This document shows positions 15,652-21,221 of a stretch of DNA of 22,058 bases, one piece after another; within the stretch, counting starts at the first letter, position 1; every line of letters starts with the position of its first letter. The stretch comes from JBBDIO01 sp040880365 (GTDB lineage: Bacteria > Chloroflexota > Anaerolineae > Caldilineales > Caldilineaceae). The DNA lies in the NCBI GenBank assembly GCA_040880365.1, contig JBBDIO010000176.1, positions 1 to 22,058 on the forward strand, in the 5' to 3' direction. Below the pieces are notes generated by a model, which saw nothing but the letters and a program-made list of their open reading frames with translations, did not search any database and was not told where the DNA came from. A program made the position numbers and the translations under genes.

Positions 15652-16113
15652 TTGAAAGAGTACAGAAACAGTTTTGTTGCGCCACTGGCACCACGCCCAG
15701 CGCCGCCGCAAATGCCCATGCTGATAGAGTCCGAACCGCTACACATCGAAGCCGCCCTACAAGCCCAGGAAGGCGCACAGGAACACACAAGCGCCACCGA
15801 TAGGGCTATCGGGCTTGCGATACGCATCGGGCCATTTAGCGCCGTGTGGGCCGTGCTGGCCATTGGTAGCGTCTGGGCAGTGGGGGCCGCCTGGTGGGCC
15901 GGGTTCCTGCTATTCGCCGCGTTGACGTTCGTTTCCTATGCCTGGCTGGATGGGCAGGACTGGCGACACAGCCGCGCGGGCGTCGAACGATTTAAGATTG
16001 ACCGGGCTTACCAGCTTAAGAGAATCGAGATGGAGTCACAAGCCGAAGCGCGTCGAATGGCAATGGACACCTATCGCCAACTTCTGTTGGGGGACGGTGA
16101 CCATGAGCAATGA
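15652..16113 (+). CDS. Unknown protein with two membrane segments and a helical tail
   Basis: A 153-residue protein starting at TTG 15652, supported by AGGGGG six bases upstream. The N-terminus is Pro-rich (about 1-25). Two hydrophobic segments lie at about 60-78 (GPFSAVWAVLAIGSVWAVG) and 80-98 (AWWAGFLLFAALTFVSYAW), forming a hairpin. A charged helix (about 108-146) follows, probably a coiled coil. I recognise no family. Its end overlaps the next gene by 11 bases, so the two are coupled. Anchoring a partner protein to the membrane is one possibility. Confidence 0.7.
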   Translation: MKEYRNSFVAPLAPRPAPPQMPMLIESEPLHIEAALQAQEGAQEHTSATDRAIGLAIRIGPFSAVWAVLAIGSVWAVGAAWWAGFLLFAALTFVSYAWLDGQDWRHSRAGVERFKIDRAYQLKRIEMESQAEARRMAMDTYRQLLLGDGDHEQ

Positions 16114-16489
16114 CCTACACCGCGCATTCGACCGGCTGACGGTACGCAATGCCACGCTGGCCGCAGAGAATCGCCACTTGCGCCGCATTGCGCAGGATAC
16201 CCGGCACGGTAGAATTTTGCGCCGGACGCTAGCCGATGCCCAAACGCTTCTAGTATGGCGCTTTAGTGGGTTGTCTATCTCACGCCGCGCTTCTGCGGCT
16301 ATGGGTATGTCAGAACGCCGTTGGGGGGCTGCAAGGGGGCTGCTAGTGCTTGCCCGGCTACACGACGGCTACGACGTTGTGGAACGGGACTTCGAAGCCT
16401 GTAAGACGGCTGTAGAGGCCACAGTAAGGCAGTTGGAGCGGCACGGTTTGGGCCGTCTTCGGGCACGTATGGCGCGCCGGGGCCGGTGA
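16103..16489 (+). CDS. Small basic protein with a putative helix-turn-helix
   Basis: A 128-residue, Arg-rich protein. The N-terminal half is a probable coiled coil (LTVRNATLAAENRHLRRIA, 12-30). LSISRRASAAMGMSERRWGAA (57-77) has the shape of a helix-turn-helix, and the tail is strongly basic (GRLRARMARRGR). It is probably a DNA-binding dimer, but no family is recognised. The start ATG 16103 is inside the preceding gene, after GGGGGA. Its stop codon lies within the first of three 12-base repeats (16485-16520), so those could be its own binding sites. Confidence 0.7.
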   Translation: MSNDLHRAFDRLTVRNATLAAENRHLRRIAQDTRHGRILRRTLADAQTLLVWRFSGLSISRRASAAMGMSERRWGAARGLLVLARLHDGYDVVERDFEACKTAVEATVRQLERHGLGRLRARMARRGR

Positions 16490-16536
16490 CAGAAGTGGTG
16501 ACAGTTGCGGTGACACAACCCGCGCATTTTGTCACC
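16485..16536. repeat. Iteron-like GGTGACA repeats, 12-base period
   Basis: GGTGACA occurs at 16485, 16497 and 16509, exactly 12 bases apart, with a reversed copy TGTCACC at 16530-16536. The first copy contains the stop codon of the HTH-like gene. Regular short direct repeats of this kind are typical of replication iterons or multi-site operators. Confidence 0.65.
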
Positions 16537-16610
16537 GCTACACGAGTGGATAACGCAATTGTGCGTGATTCAAATAGCAGTGGGGCATAGCCCCGGAAAG
16601 AGGTTGGGCC

Positions 16611-16790
16611 ATGAACACAGTAATCAGCAACGAAAACGCAGAACCGGAACAGGGCATATTGACAGTATTCGACGCATTGCCGTTCGAAAAACAATGCGAA
16701 ATGTATGTAATGACCACGCTGCTAGTCGAAGATTTGATAATTGCCGAGCGCGAAAAAGGATGGACGCCAAAGAAGGTTGATGGCGAATAG
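16611..16790 (+). CDS. Unknown 59-residue acidic protein
   Basis: The ATG at 16611 follows GAGG seven bases upstream. The product begins MNTVISNENAEPEQGILTV and is predicted helical in the middle (CEMYVMTTLLVEDLIIAER), ending GWTPKKVDGE. I recognise no family. Its start region (AGGTT, then ATGAACACA) resembles that of the next gene, hinting at shared translational control or duplication of the start region. Confidence 0.6.
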   Translation: MNTVISNENAEPEQGILTVFDALPFEKQCEMYVMTTLLVEDLIIAEREKGWTPKKVDGE

Positions 16791-16831
16791 CGCAACACAT
16801 CGGGCACACGCCCAGGAAAGGTTACATCATC

Positions 16832-17131
16832 ATGAACACAACGCACACGAACGGCGCGACAGCCGAGCGCACCGAGAATACAGTTTTTGAGCTTATCACA
16901 ATGGCGTCCGAGGATGCAGTCGAGCGCGAGAGCGCCGAGGCAAAAGCCGCCTTCGCTGAATTGCGCGCCCTGACGGATGAAATTAGAGAACGGCAGGGAA
17001 TCGCCGCCGCCGATGCCGTCTTCGCCGCCGCACACCAGTTGCGCAGTGTGTTCGCGCACGAAATGTTTCGGCGCGGCTGGCAAATGCGCGGCAATCCTGA
17101 TTTGCTGGCTGACCTGGCAGAACCGGGATAG
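16832..17131 (+). CDS. Unknown 99-residue helical protein
   Basis: The ATG at 16832 follows GGAAAGG. The product is Ala/Glu-rich and almost entirely helical after residue 15 (AEAKAAFAELRALTDEIRE, about 35-53; FAAAHQLRSVFAHEMFRRG, about 64-82), suggesting a coiled-coil or small helical bundle. There is no recognisable family, signal or membrane segment. Like its upstream neighbour it starts MNT after a similar leader. Confidence 0.65.
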   Translation: MNTTHTNGATAERTENTVFELITMASEDAVERESAEAKAAFAELRALTDEIRERQGIAAADAVFAAAHQLRSVFAHEMFRRGWQMRGNPDLLADLAEPG

Positions 17132-17177
17132 CGCAGGTAAATGGGGGCCGGGTGTGCGATACCTGGCCCTACATTCT

Positions 17178-17207
17178 AGACTAACAAAAGAACCATTTAG
17201 TTAGTCT
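17178..17207 (+). terminator. AT-rich inverted repeat after the 99-residue gene
   Basis: AGACTAAC (17178-17185) and GTTAGTCT (17200-17207) are perfect inverted copies with a 14-base loop, followed by TCAATCAAT. It lies 47 bases after the stop codon and may end the first part of the element's transcript, though the T-run is poor. Confidence 0.4.
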
Positions 17208-17292
17208 TCAATCAATAATAGGTGTGAATATGACAAGAATTGCAGCACAAGTTTTTAAGGTTGAGACGCCCAAAGCACCGTGACGATTGGCA

Positions 17293-17327
17293 TATAATGA
17301 AGAAACCCGGCTGGCGGGCCGGGTTTC
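17293..17327 (+). promoter_or_regulatory. TATAAT box followed by a perfect 10-bp hairpin
   Basis: A perfect TATAAT at 17293-17298 is followed at once by GAAACCCGGC (17302-17311), a 6-base loop and GCCGGGTTTC (17318-17327). No good -35 box is seen, so an activator may be needed. A transcript starting near 17305 would begin in the hairpin. A 17-codon frame (17230-17283, MTRIAAQVFKVETPKAP) lies just before it. Confidence 0.45.
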
Positions 17328-17407
17328 GAGTGACACTATTTGGGTTGGGTGTGCCATTGCGTTTGATTGTACACGCCCATCCCCAGCGATGCAAAGGGGG
17401 CTAAATT

Positions 17408-18208
17408 ATGCCAACGGAACTACCGTTAATTCTGGGCGACAATGGCGAAAACCGCATAGTCATTTACCTGGATACCGACGCAAAACACTTTTGGGGGGCG
17501 ATGTTTCGCCATGCAATGACAATGGGCATATCGTGGATGGGCACTTCGATTCGATACCATATTTACCCAGAGATTTTAACCATTTCCGGACTAATGGAGA
17601 CGCCTAAGCTTGAAGCAATTCCCGATGCGTCACCTAATGGAGTTTTCCTGTGGCTATCGGGCACGTATGCAGATGGGCATGCGTACCCAGAACGCGGCTA
17701 CTGGTCGGGTGTGCGGATTGCATGGGAAAACATAGCTAGAACACGATTGCGTGTCCTGATAGCTGCGGGAGATTTGCCCGAAAATTTAACTGTAGCCCAT
17801 GACGTGTTATCCGCCATACATACTATTTATCCTGAAAGTCGCGAGCGTCTCGAAGACATTCCGGGGCTGATTGAATCATGGGCATATGACGAACCAACAG
17901 CCACATGGTGGCGCGATACGGTGAAACGTTGGGGCGCAAGCGGCCACACAGTCGGCAACCGTCGAGATATTGACATTCCAAATGTACCCGTAAAGCCGCC
18001 GCTACCTGGCCTAGACGGCTACGATTGGGACGACATTTTCGACTGGTGGTACAGGGGCGGGATTCGAGTTATTAGGACACTGAAGGATTTGGCCGATGCT
18101 ATCGGGGCATCATCTGGCACCGTATATAACCGCCATTCTGAATACAAACAACAATACGACAAAAAAATGAAACCCAATAGTGAAAGCAAATTCAGTGAAA
18201 TGAAGTGA
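17408..18208 (+). CDS. Unknown 266-residue protein with a C-terminal HTH-like segment
   Basis: The ATG at 17408 follows AGGGGG eight bases upstream. The N-terminal 100 residues look like a beta-rich domain (NRIVIYLDTDAKHFWGAMF), the middle is helical and Trp-rich (SWAYDEPTATWWRDTVKRW, about 157-175), and RTLKDLADAIGASSGTVYNR (223-242) reads as a helix-turn-helix. A Lys/Ser-rich tail follows. Its base composition is visibly more AT-rich than the flanking genes, suggesting a separate origin as cargo. I recognise no family. A regulator or defence-type cargo gene is possible but unsupported. Confidence 0.65.
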   Translation: MPTELPLILGDNGENRIVIYLDTDAKHFWGAMFRHAMTMGISWMGTSIRYHIYPEILTISGLMETPKLEAIPDASPNGVFLWLSGTYADGHAYPERGYWSGVRIAWENIARTRLRVLIAAGDLPENLTVAHDVLSAIHTIYPESRERLEDIPGLIESWAYDEPTATWWRDTVKRWGASGHTVGNRRDIDIPNVPVKPPLPGLDGYDWDDIFDWWYRGGIRVIRTLKDLADAIGASSGTVYNRHSEYKQQYDKKMKPNSESKFSEMK

Positions 18209-18240
18209 AGTTTTGTGAAGTACCAGGGTGAAGTATTCAC
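18180..18240. repeat. GTGAA repeat cluster upstream of the ribbon-helix-helix gene
   Basis: GTGAA occurs at 18180, 18195, 18205, 18215 and 18228, with three copies exactly 10 bases apart, and an inverted ATTCAC at 18235. The cluster lies over the end of the preceding gene and just upstream of a promoter, as expected for cooperative repressor sites on one face of the helix. Confidence 0.55.
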
Positions 18241-18241
18241 A

Positions 18242-18270
18242 TTGCGCCGCCCATGCCCGCCCGCTACACT
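18242..18270 (+). promoter_or_regulatory. Promoter of the ribbon-helix-helix gene
   Basis: TTGCGC (18242-18247), 17 bases, TACACT (18265-18270). It is preceded directly by the GTGAA array, and GGAGG at 18299-18303 follows as ribosome site. Confidence 0.6.
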
Positions 18271-18308
18271 GTGTGTATCGCACGTTTAGACGATAAACGG
18301 AGGTTTTA

Positions 18309-18515
18309 ATGAGGGAAAATGTTTTGATGATTCGCTTGACCGAAGCCGAACGCCGAATGATTGACGCTTTGGCTAAGGTGGAAAAGTTGCCGGTGTCCAC
18401 ACTGGCACGCCGCCGCCTGTTATTTGAGGCAGAGCAACGGGGCATTTTTCCGGTGCCAGAAAAGCACGAAGACACCGAATCGGTTGGTCGCCTGGCCGGT
18501 GCCTTCGCTGCTTAG
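18309..18515 (+). CDS. Ribbon-helix-helix-type DNA-binding protein
   Basis: A 68-residue protein. A short strand (NVLMIRLT, 4-11), helix A (EAERRMIDALAKVEKL) and helix B (PVSTLARRRLLFEAEQRG, about 28-45) match the Arc/CopG/MobC fold, which binds DNA as a dimer through the strand. Residues after 46 are a flexible tail. GGAGG ends five bases before ATG 18309. In mobile elements such proteins repress their own operon, control copy number or act as relaxosome accessories; the phased GTGAA sites at its promoter favour autoregulation. That role is inference. Confidence 0.7.
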   Translation: MRENVLMIRLTEAERRMIDALAKVEKLPVSTLARRRLLFEAEQRGIFPVPEKHEDTESVGRLAGAFAA

Positions 18516-18554
18516 TCCATCCAATTTACCGAGTGCATAGCCTACTAGCCCAAG

Positions 18555-18581
18555 AAAAAGCCGCCTGGTTGCACAGACGGC
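18555..18581 (-). terminator. Terminator facing the minus strand within the element
   Basis: GCCGCCTG (18560-18567) pairs with CAGACGGC (18574-18581), 8 bp with one G-U, around a 6-base loop. On the minus strand the stem is followed by TTTTTCTT. No minus-strand gene lies nearby, so it would stop antisense transcription from the replication genes. Confidence 0.55.
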
Positions 18582-18589
18582 GGGGCACG

Positions 18590-18604
18590 GTGTGCGACGC
18601 ACAC
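18590..18604. repeat. Perfect 15-base palindrome before the replication block
   Basis: GTGTGCG-A-CGCACAC lies 22 bases before ATG 18627. A single central base is too small for an RNA loop of this stem, so a dimeric DNA-binding protein site is the more likely reading. Confidence 0.5.
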
Positions 18605-18626
18605 AAGCAAACATGGAGTTAATTCA

Positions 18627-19031
18627 ATGATATCAAATTTTCGGGGCCGACACAAGCCCCAGAATAGCCACCGCATTTTCACCGACACCGGCAAAATCGC
18701 AGGGTTCGTGTCGGGCCACGTCTTCGACAAACGCATAGACTCACAGCGCCACGTTTTCCGGCACCCGTTCAAGCGGATAGCCTTCGACGTGTCCACGCTG
18801 GAACGCGCCCAGCATTTTGGGGCCGATACCGTCCGGGTGTCATTCTTTGACATCGGGGACGTACTCACCGCGCCCATTGCCCGGATTTTGGCCGATGGAC
18901 GGGCCGAAAAATCCTTTGGTTTTGGCCGTCAAATAAGCTGGCCCTATGCGCTGTTCGTAGACGAGAACGCGCCGAAGCCCCAGCCGGAACCGAAACAGCC
19001 CAGCCTGTTCGATGCAATGGAGGTGGCGTAA
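18627..19031 (+). CDS. Unknown 134-residue protein with a clamp-binding-like C-terminal motif
   Basis: ATG 18627 follows GGAG nine bases upstream. The body (1-110) is a compact, probably beta-rich domain (RIAFDVSTLERAQHFGADTV; VSFFDIGDVLTAPIA) of no family I recognise. Residues 112-123 are a Pro-rich linker (DENAPKPQPEPK), followed by QPSLFDAMEVA. QPSLF (124-128) fits the Qx(S/D)LF pattern by which bacterial DNA polymerases and accessory proteins bind the beta sliding clamp, and its position at a flexible tail is typical of such motifs. It is the first gene of the replication block, so a clamp-recruited replication accessory is a reasonable inference. Confidence 0.7.
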   Translation: MISNFRGRHKPQNSHRIFTDTGKIAGFVSGHVFDKRIDSQRHVFRHPFKRIAFDVSTLERAQHFGADTVRVSFFDIGDVLTAPIARILADGRAEKSFGFGRQISWPYALFVDENAPKPQPEPKQPSLFDAMEVA

Positions 19032-19033
19032 GC

Positions 19034-19411
19034 ATGGATGCCTTGATACGCCCGACCCAAAGACACCCGATTGTAGGCGAACGGTACACGATGGAATTTT
19101 ACGGTACCCTTTGCGAATTCACCGCCGTCGAGCATCAACACATTGGGGCAAGGGCTTTTGTTGAATCTGACAAACAAACCCGCATTGTCGCCGCTTTGGA
19201 GTGTTTGGCCGATGGTGAACTACTCCACTTGTTCAATCCGGCTATTGAGTATGTGACTGTTTTTCTTTGCACCGACGGCTATCTCTACGAACAAGACGAC
19301 TTTGTGCCACCGGATATTGTTGTTTTGGACTGGAATCGGTGTGCAAAGGTAAGTGACCTGAACTGGCAATCCGGTGTTGACCTAGACGTGTGGGGCGAGG
19401 TGAACCTATGA
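19034..19411 (+). CDS. Unknown 125-residue protein
   Basis: Its ATG lies two bases after the preceding stop codon, and its own stop overlaps the next start (ATGA), so it belongs to one translationally coupled block. GERYTMEFYGTLCEFTAVEHQ (15-35) and EYVTVFLCTDGYLYE (72-86) suggest alternating beta strands. It is acidic and has no membrane segment or recognisable family. Its position between the clamp-motif protein and the SSB-tail protein suggests a replication accessory role, by context only. Confidence 0.68.
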   Translation: MDALIRPTQRHPIVGERYTMEFYGTLCEFTAVEHQHIGARAFVESDKQTRIVAALECLADGELLHLFNPAIEYVTVFLCTDGYLYEQDDFVPPDIVVLDWNRCAKVSDLNWQSGVDLDVWGEVNL

Positions 19412-20154
19412 AATACAGCGAACTGTTAAAAGAAGGCCGCGAGTATCAACTAGCCGGGCCGGGGTGGATATTTAGGGCTAAGTTTGTATCTGACCGGGGC
19501 TGCGCGGGTATCTGGTTGTTGTTGAACACTGAAGACCCCGACAACCACTTGTGGGTAATGCCTGAAGGAAAACTAGCTGGCGCATATTACAAGGGTGGGC
19601 CGTTGGAGTTGAAGCCTGAACCCATCTACATTCAAAAACCCGGATGGGAGCCGGACCCTGCTACGTGGGAAGACTTGACGCTGCTAATGCCGCTGCCCGA
19701 TACCCAGGGGGTAGACATGCCCGGCTTTGACACGCCACCGACCGGGGTTGATATCGAGGCACTGATTAAGCACGTTCGGCACATTCGAGCGCGGGCTAAT
19801 GGGCTTTTGAGCGAAACCGGGGAACACGTCACCGAGAAAAACGGGGCCGTTATCCGCGGGCCGGAACACACACTAAACCCGTACAAAGAAGCCGCGGTTT
19901 TATCTGAACTGGCGTTGGAAATTAGCACGCTTAGTTGGGACTTGGCACACGCCGCGGATGCTTTGGGGATACTGCAAGGCATATCCGGCGCACTGCAAGA
20001 CCGCATGAAAGCCTATCACGAACTTTTCGGAACCGCGCTCCCATGCGGGGAGGATGTGATTGTGTATGGGCCGGGTGAAGTGGGTAACAGTGGATTCACC
20101 CAGGACGAAACGCCCGACGAAAACCCGTTTGACGATTCCGGGATTCCGTTCTAG
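19408..20154 (+). CDS. Unknown 248-residue protein with an SSB-like C-terminal tail
   Basis: ATG 19408 shares ATGA with the preceding stop and follows GAGG. Residues 1-95 may be a beta-rich domain (YQLAGPGWIFRAKFVSD, GIWLLLN, LWVMPEGKLAGAYY). Residues 112-208 are helical (VDIEALIKHVRHIRARANGL; AVLSELALEISTLSWDLAHA). A short flexible acidic region ends in DENPFDDSGIPF (237-248). The last residues closely resemble the bacterial SSB tip (DDDIPF), which recruits PriA, RecO, RecQ, RecG and other partners. The rest is not recognisably an OB-fold SSB. It is either a highly diverged SSB or a protein that mimics the SSB tail. It lies eight bases before the prim-pol gene. Confidence 0.72.
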   Translation: MKYSELLKEGREYQLAGPGWIFRAKFVSDRGCAGIWLLLNTEDPDNHLWVMPEGKLAGAYYKGGPLELKPEPIYIQKPGWEPDPATWEDLTLLMPLPDTQGVDMPGFDTPPTGVDIEALIKHVRHIRARANGLLSETGEHVTEKNGAVIRGPEHTLNPYKEAAVLSELALEISTLSWDLAHAADALGILQGISGALQDRMKAYHELFGTALPCGEDVIVYGPGEVGNSGFTQDETPDENPFDDSGIPF

Positions 20155-20162
20155 GGGGCGCT

Positions 20163-21221
20163 ATGAAACCTATCAACATGCACACGGCAGCCGCCTACTA
20201 CGCCCAGCATATCGGCTGGTATGTCTTCCCATGCCATGCACCAATATTCGACGCACACGGGCGCTGCACGGGTTGCACCTGCGAAGACTGGCGACGCAGT
20301 GAGATATGCGAAGCCACCAACCCGCGCGCTTACCTGGGGCCGGAGGGCAAATGCGCCCAGCCCGGCAAATGCCCGGCTTGCAAGTGGGCCGGTGTGTCTA
20401 CTCGCGACGTGGCCCAGGTGGCGCGCTGGTGGGGCCACGACTGGCACACAGCGAACGTAGAGACCGGACGCCGCTACGCCTACCGCCCGAATATCGGCAT
20501 AGACTGCGGAAAATCTGACCTGTTGGTTTTGGATGCCGATAGCTACAAAGACGCCTTCGGGGACTTGCACGACCTGTTGAGCTTCGAGGAACAGGCCACC
20601 GTAACGGCAATTACCGGCAACGGTGGCGAACACCTGATATACGCCCGCGACGGCAAGCCCTACGGCAACAGCACGCGCGGCTTACCGGCTGGAATCGACA
20701 TTCGCGGGGCCGGGGGCTATATCCTGGGCGCGCCCAGCCTACACCACACCGGACGCCGCTACACCTTCGAGGAAGGCTATAGCCCGCGCCTTATGGCACC
20801 CAAGCCCATACCGGCAAGCCTGGACGCCATTCTAGCCCAGGCCACGCCCCAGAGCCGCACACGGGCCACAAACGCCGCGGGGATAGACATACCCACGCCG
20901 GGCCGGTTGCGCCGTTCTGTGGGCATTGTGGAGCGTGTGATAGAGCTTGGCGACTTCGACCACTACGGCAAAGAAGCATACGGGGCCGGGTTGCGCTGGA
21001 TATTCGAGGAGTGTCCGTTCAACCCGCCCGATGACCCACACCCCGAAGATAACAGCGCGTTTGTCATTGTGTTTCCAGACGGGCGCATTGGGGCCGGATG
21101 CCATCACAACCGCTGCAAAGTACGCACTAATGACGCTGATAGCGGCTGGCGCTGGCTTTGTGACCTGGTGGGCTACACGCCGCGACCACGCCGTAGCGCA
21201 ATCGTGGAGGTGGCAGAATGA
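20163..21221 (+). CDS. Bifunctional primase-polymerase (prim-pol, AEP family)
   Basis: A 352-residue archaeo-eukaryotic primase-type protein. GWYVFPC (18-24) opens the prim-pol domain. Metal ligands lie in LVLDADS (D124, D126), the nucleotide-binding His is in GGEHLIYAR (H157), and the third motif is GIDIRGAGGYILGAPS (177-192). A Cys-rich insertion at 35-73 (CTGCTC, then GKCAQPGKCPACKW) may bind zinc. The C-terminus has another Cys/His cluster (ECPFNPPDD, GAGCHHNRCK) similar to the segment found before helicase domains in phage primases. It should make primers and extend them for element replication. ATG 20163 follows GGGGG. It ends with an ATGA overlap to the helicase gene, where many related proteins have the two domains fused. 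Confidence 0.88.
   Translation: MKPINMHTAAAYYAQHIGWYVFPCHAPIFDAHGRCTGCTCEDWRRSEICEATNPRAYLGPEGKCAQPGKCPACKWAGVSTRDVAQVARWWGHDWHTANVETGRRYAYRPNIGIDCGKSDLLVLDADSYKDAFGDLHDLLSFEEQATVTAITGNGGEHLIYARDGKPYGNSTRGLPAGIDIRGAGGYILGAPSLHHTGRRYTFEEGYSPRLMAPKPIPASLDAILAQATPQSRTRATNAAGIDIPTPGRLRRSVGIVERVIELGDFDHYGKEAYGAGLRWIFEECPFNPPDDPHPEDNSAFVIVFPDGRIGAGCHHNRCKVRTNDADSGWRWLCDLVGYTPRPRRSAIVEVAE

Noticed and set aside
16529..16780. 83-codon plus-strand frame
   Set aside because: It overlaps the 59-residue gene at 16611, which has a better ribosome site and more protein-like composition.
19084..20006. Minus-strand frames opposite the replication block
   Set aside because: They are mirrors of coupled plus-strand genes, with no ribosome sites or recognisable products.
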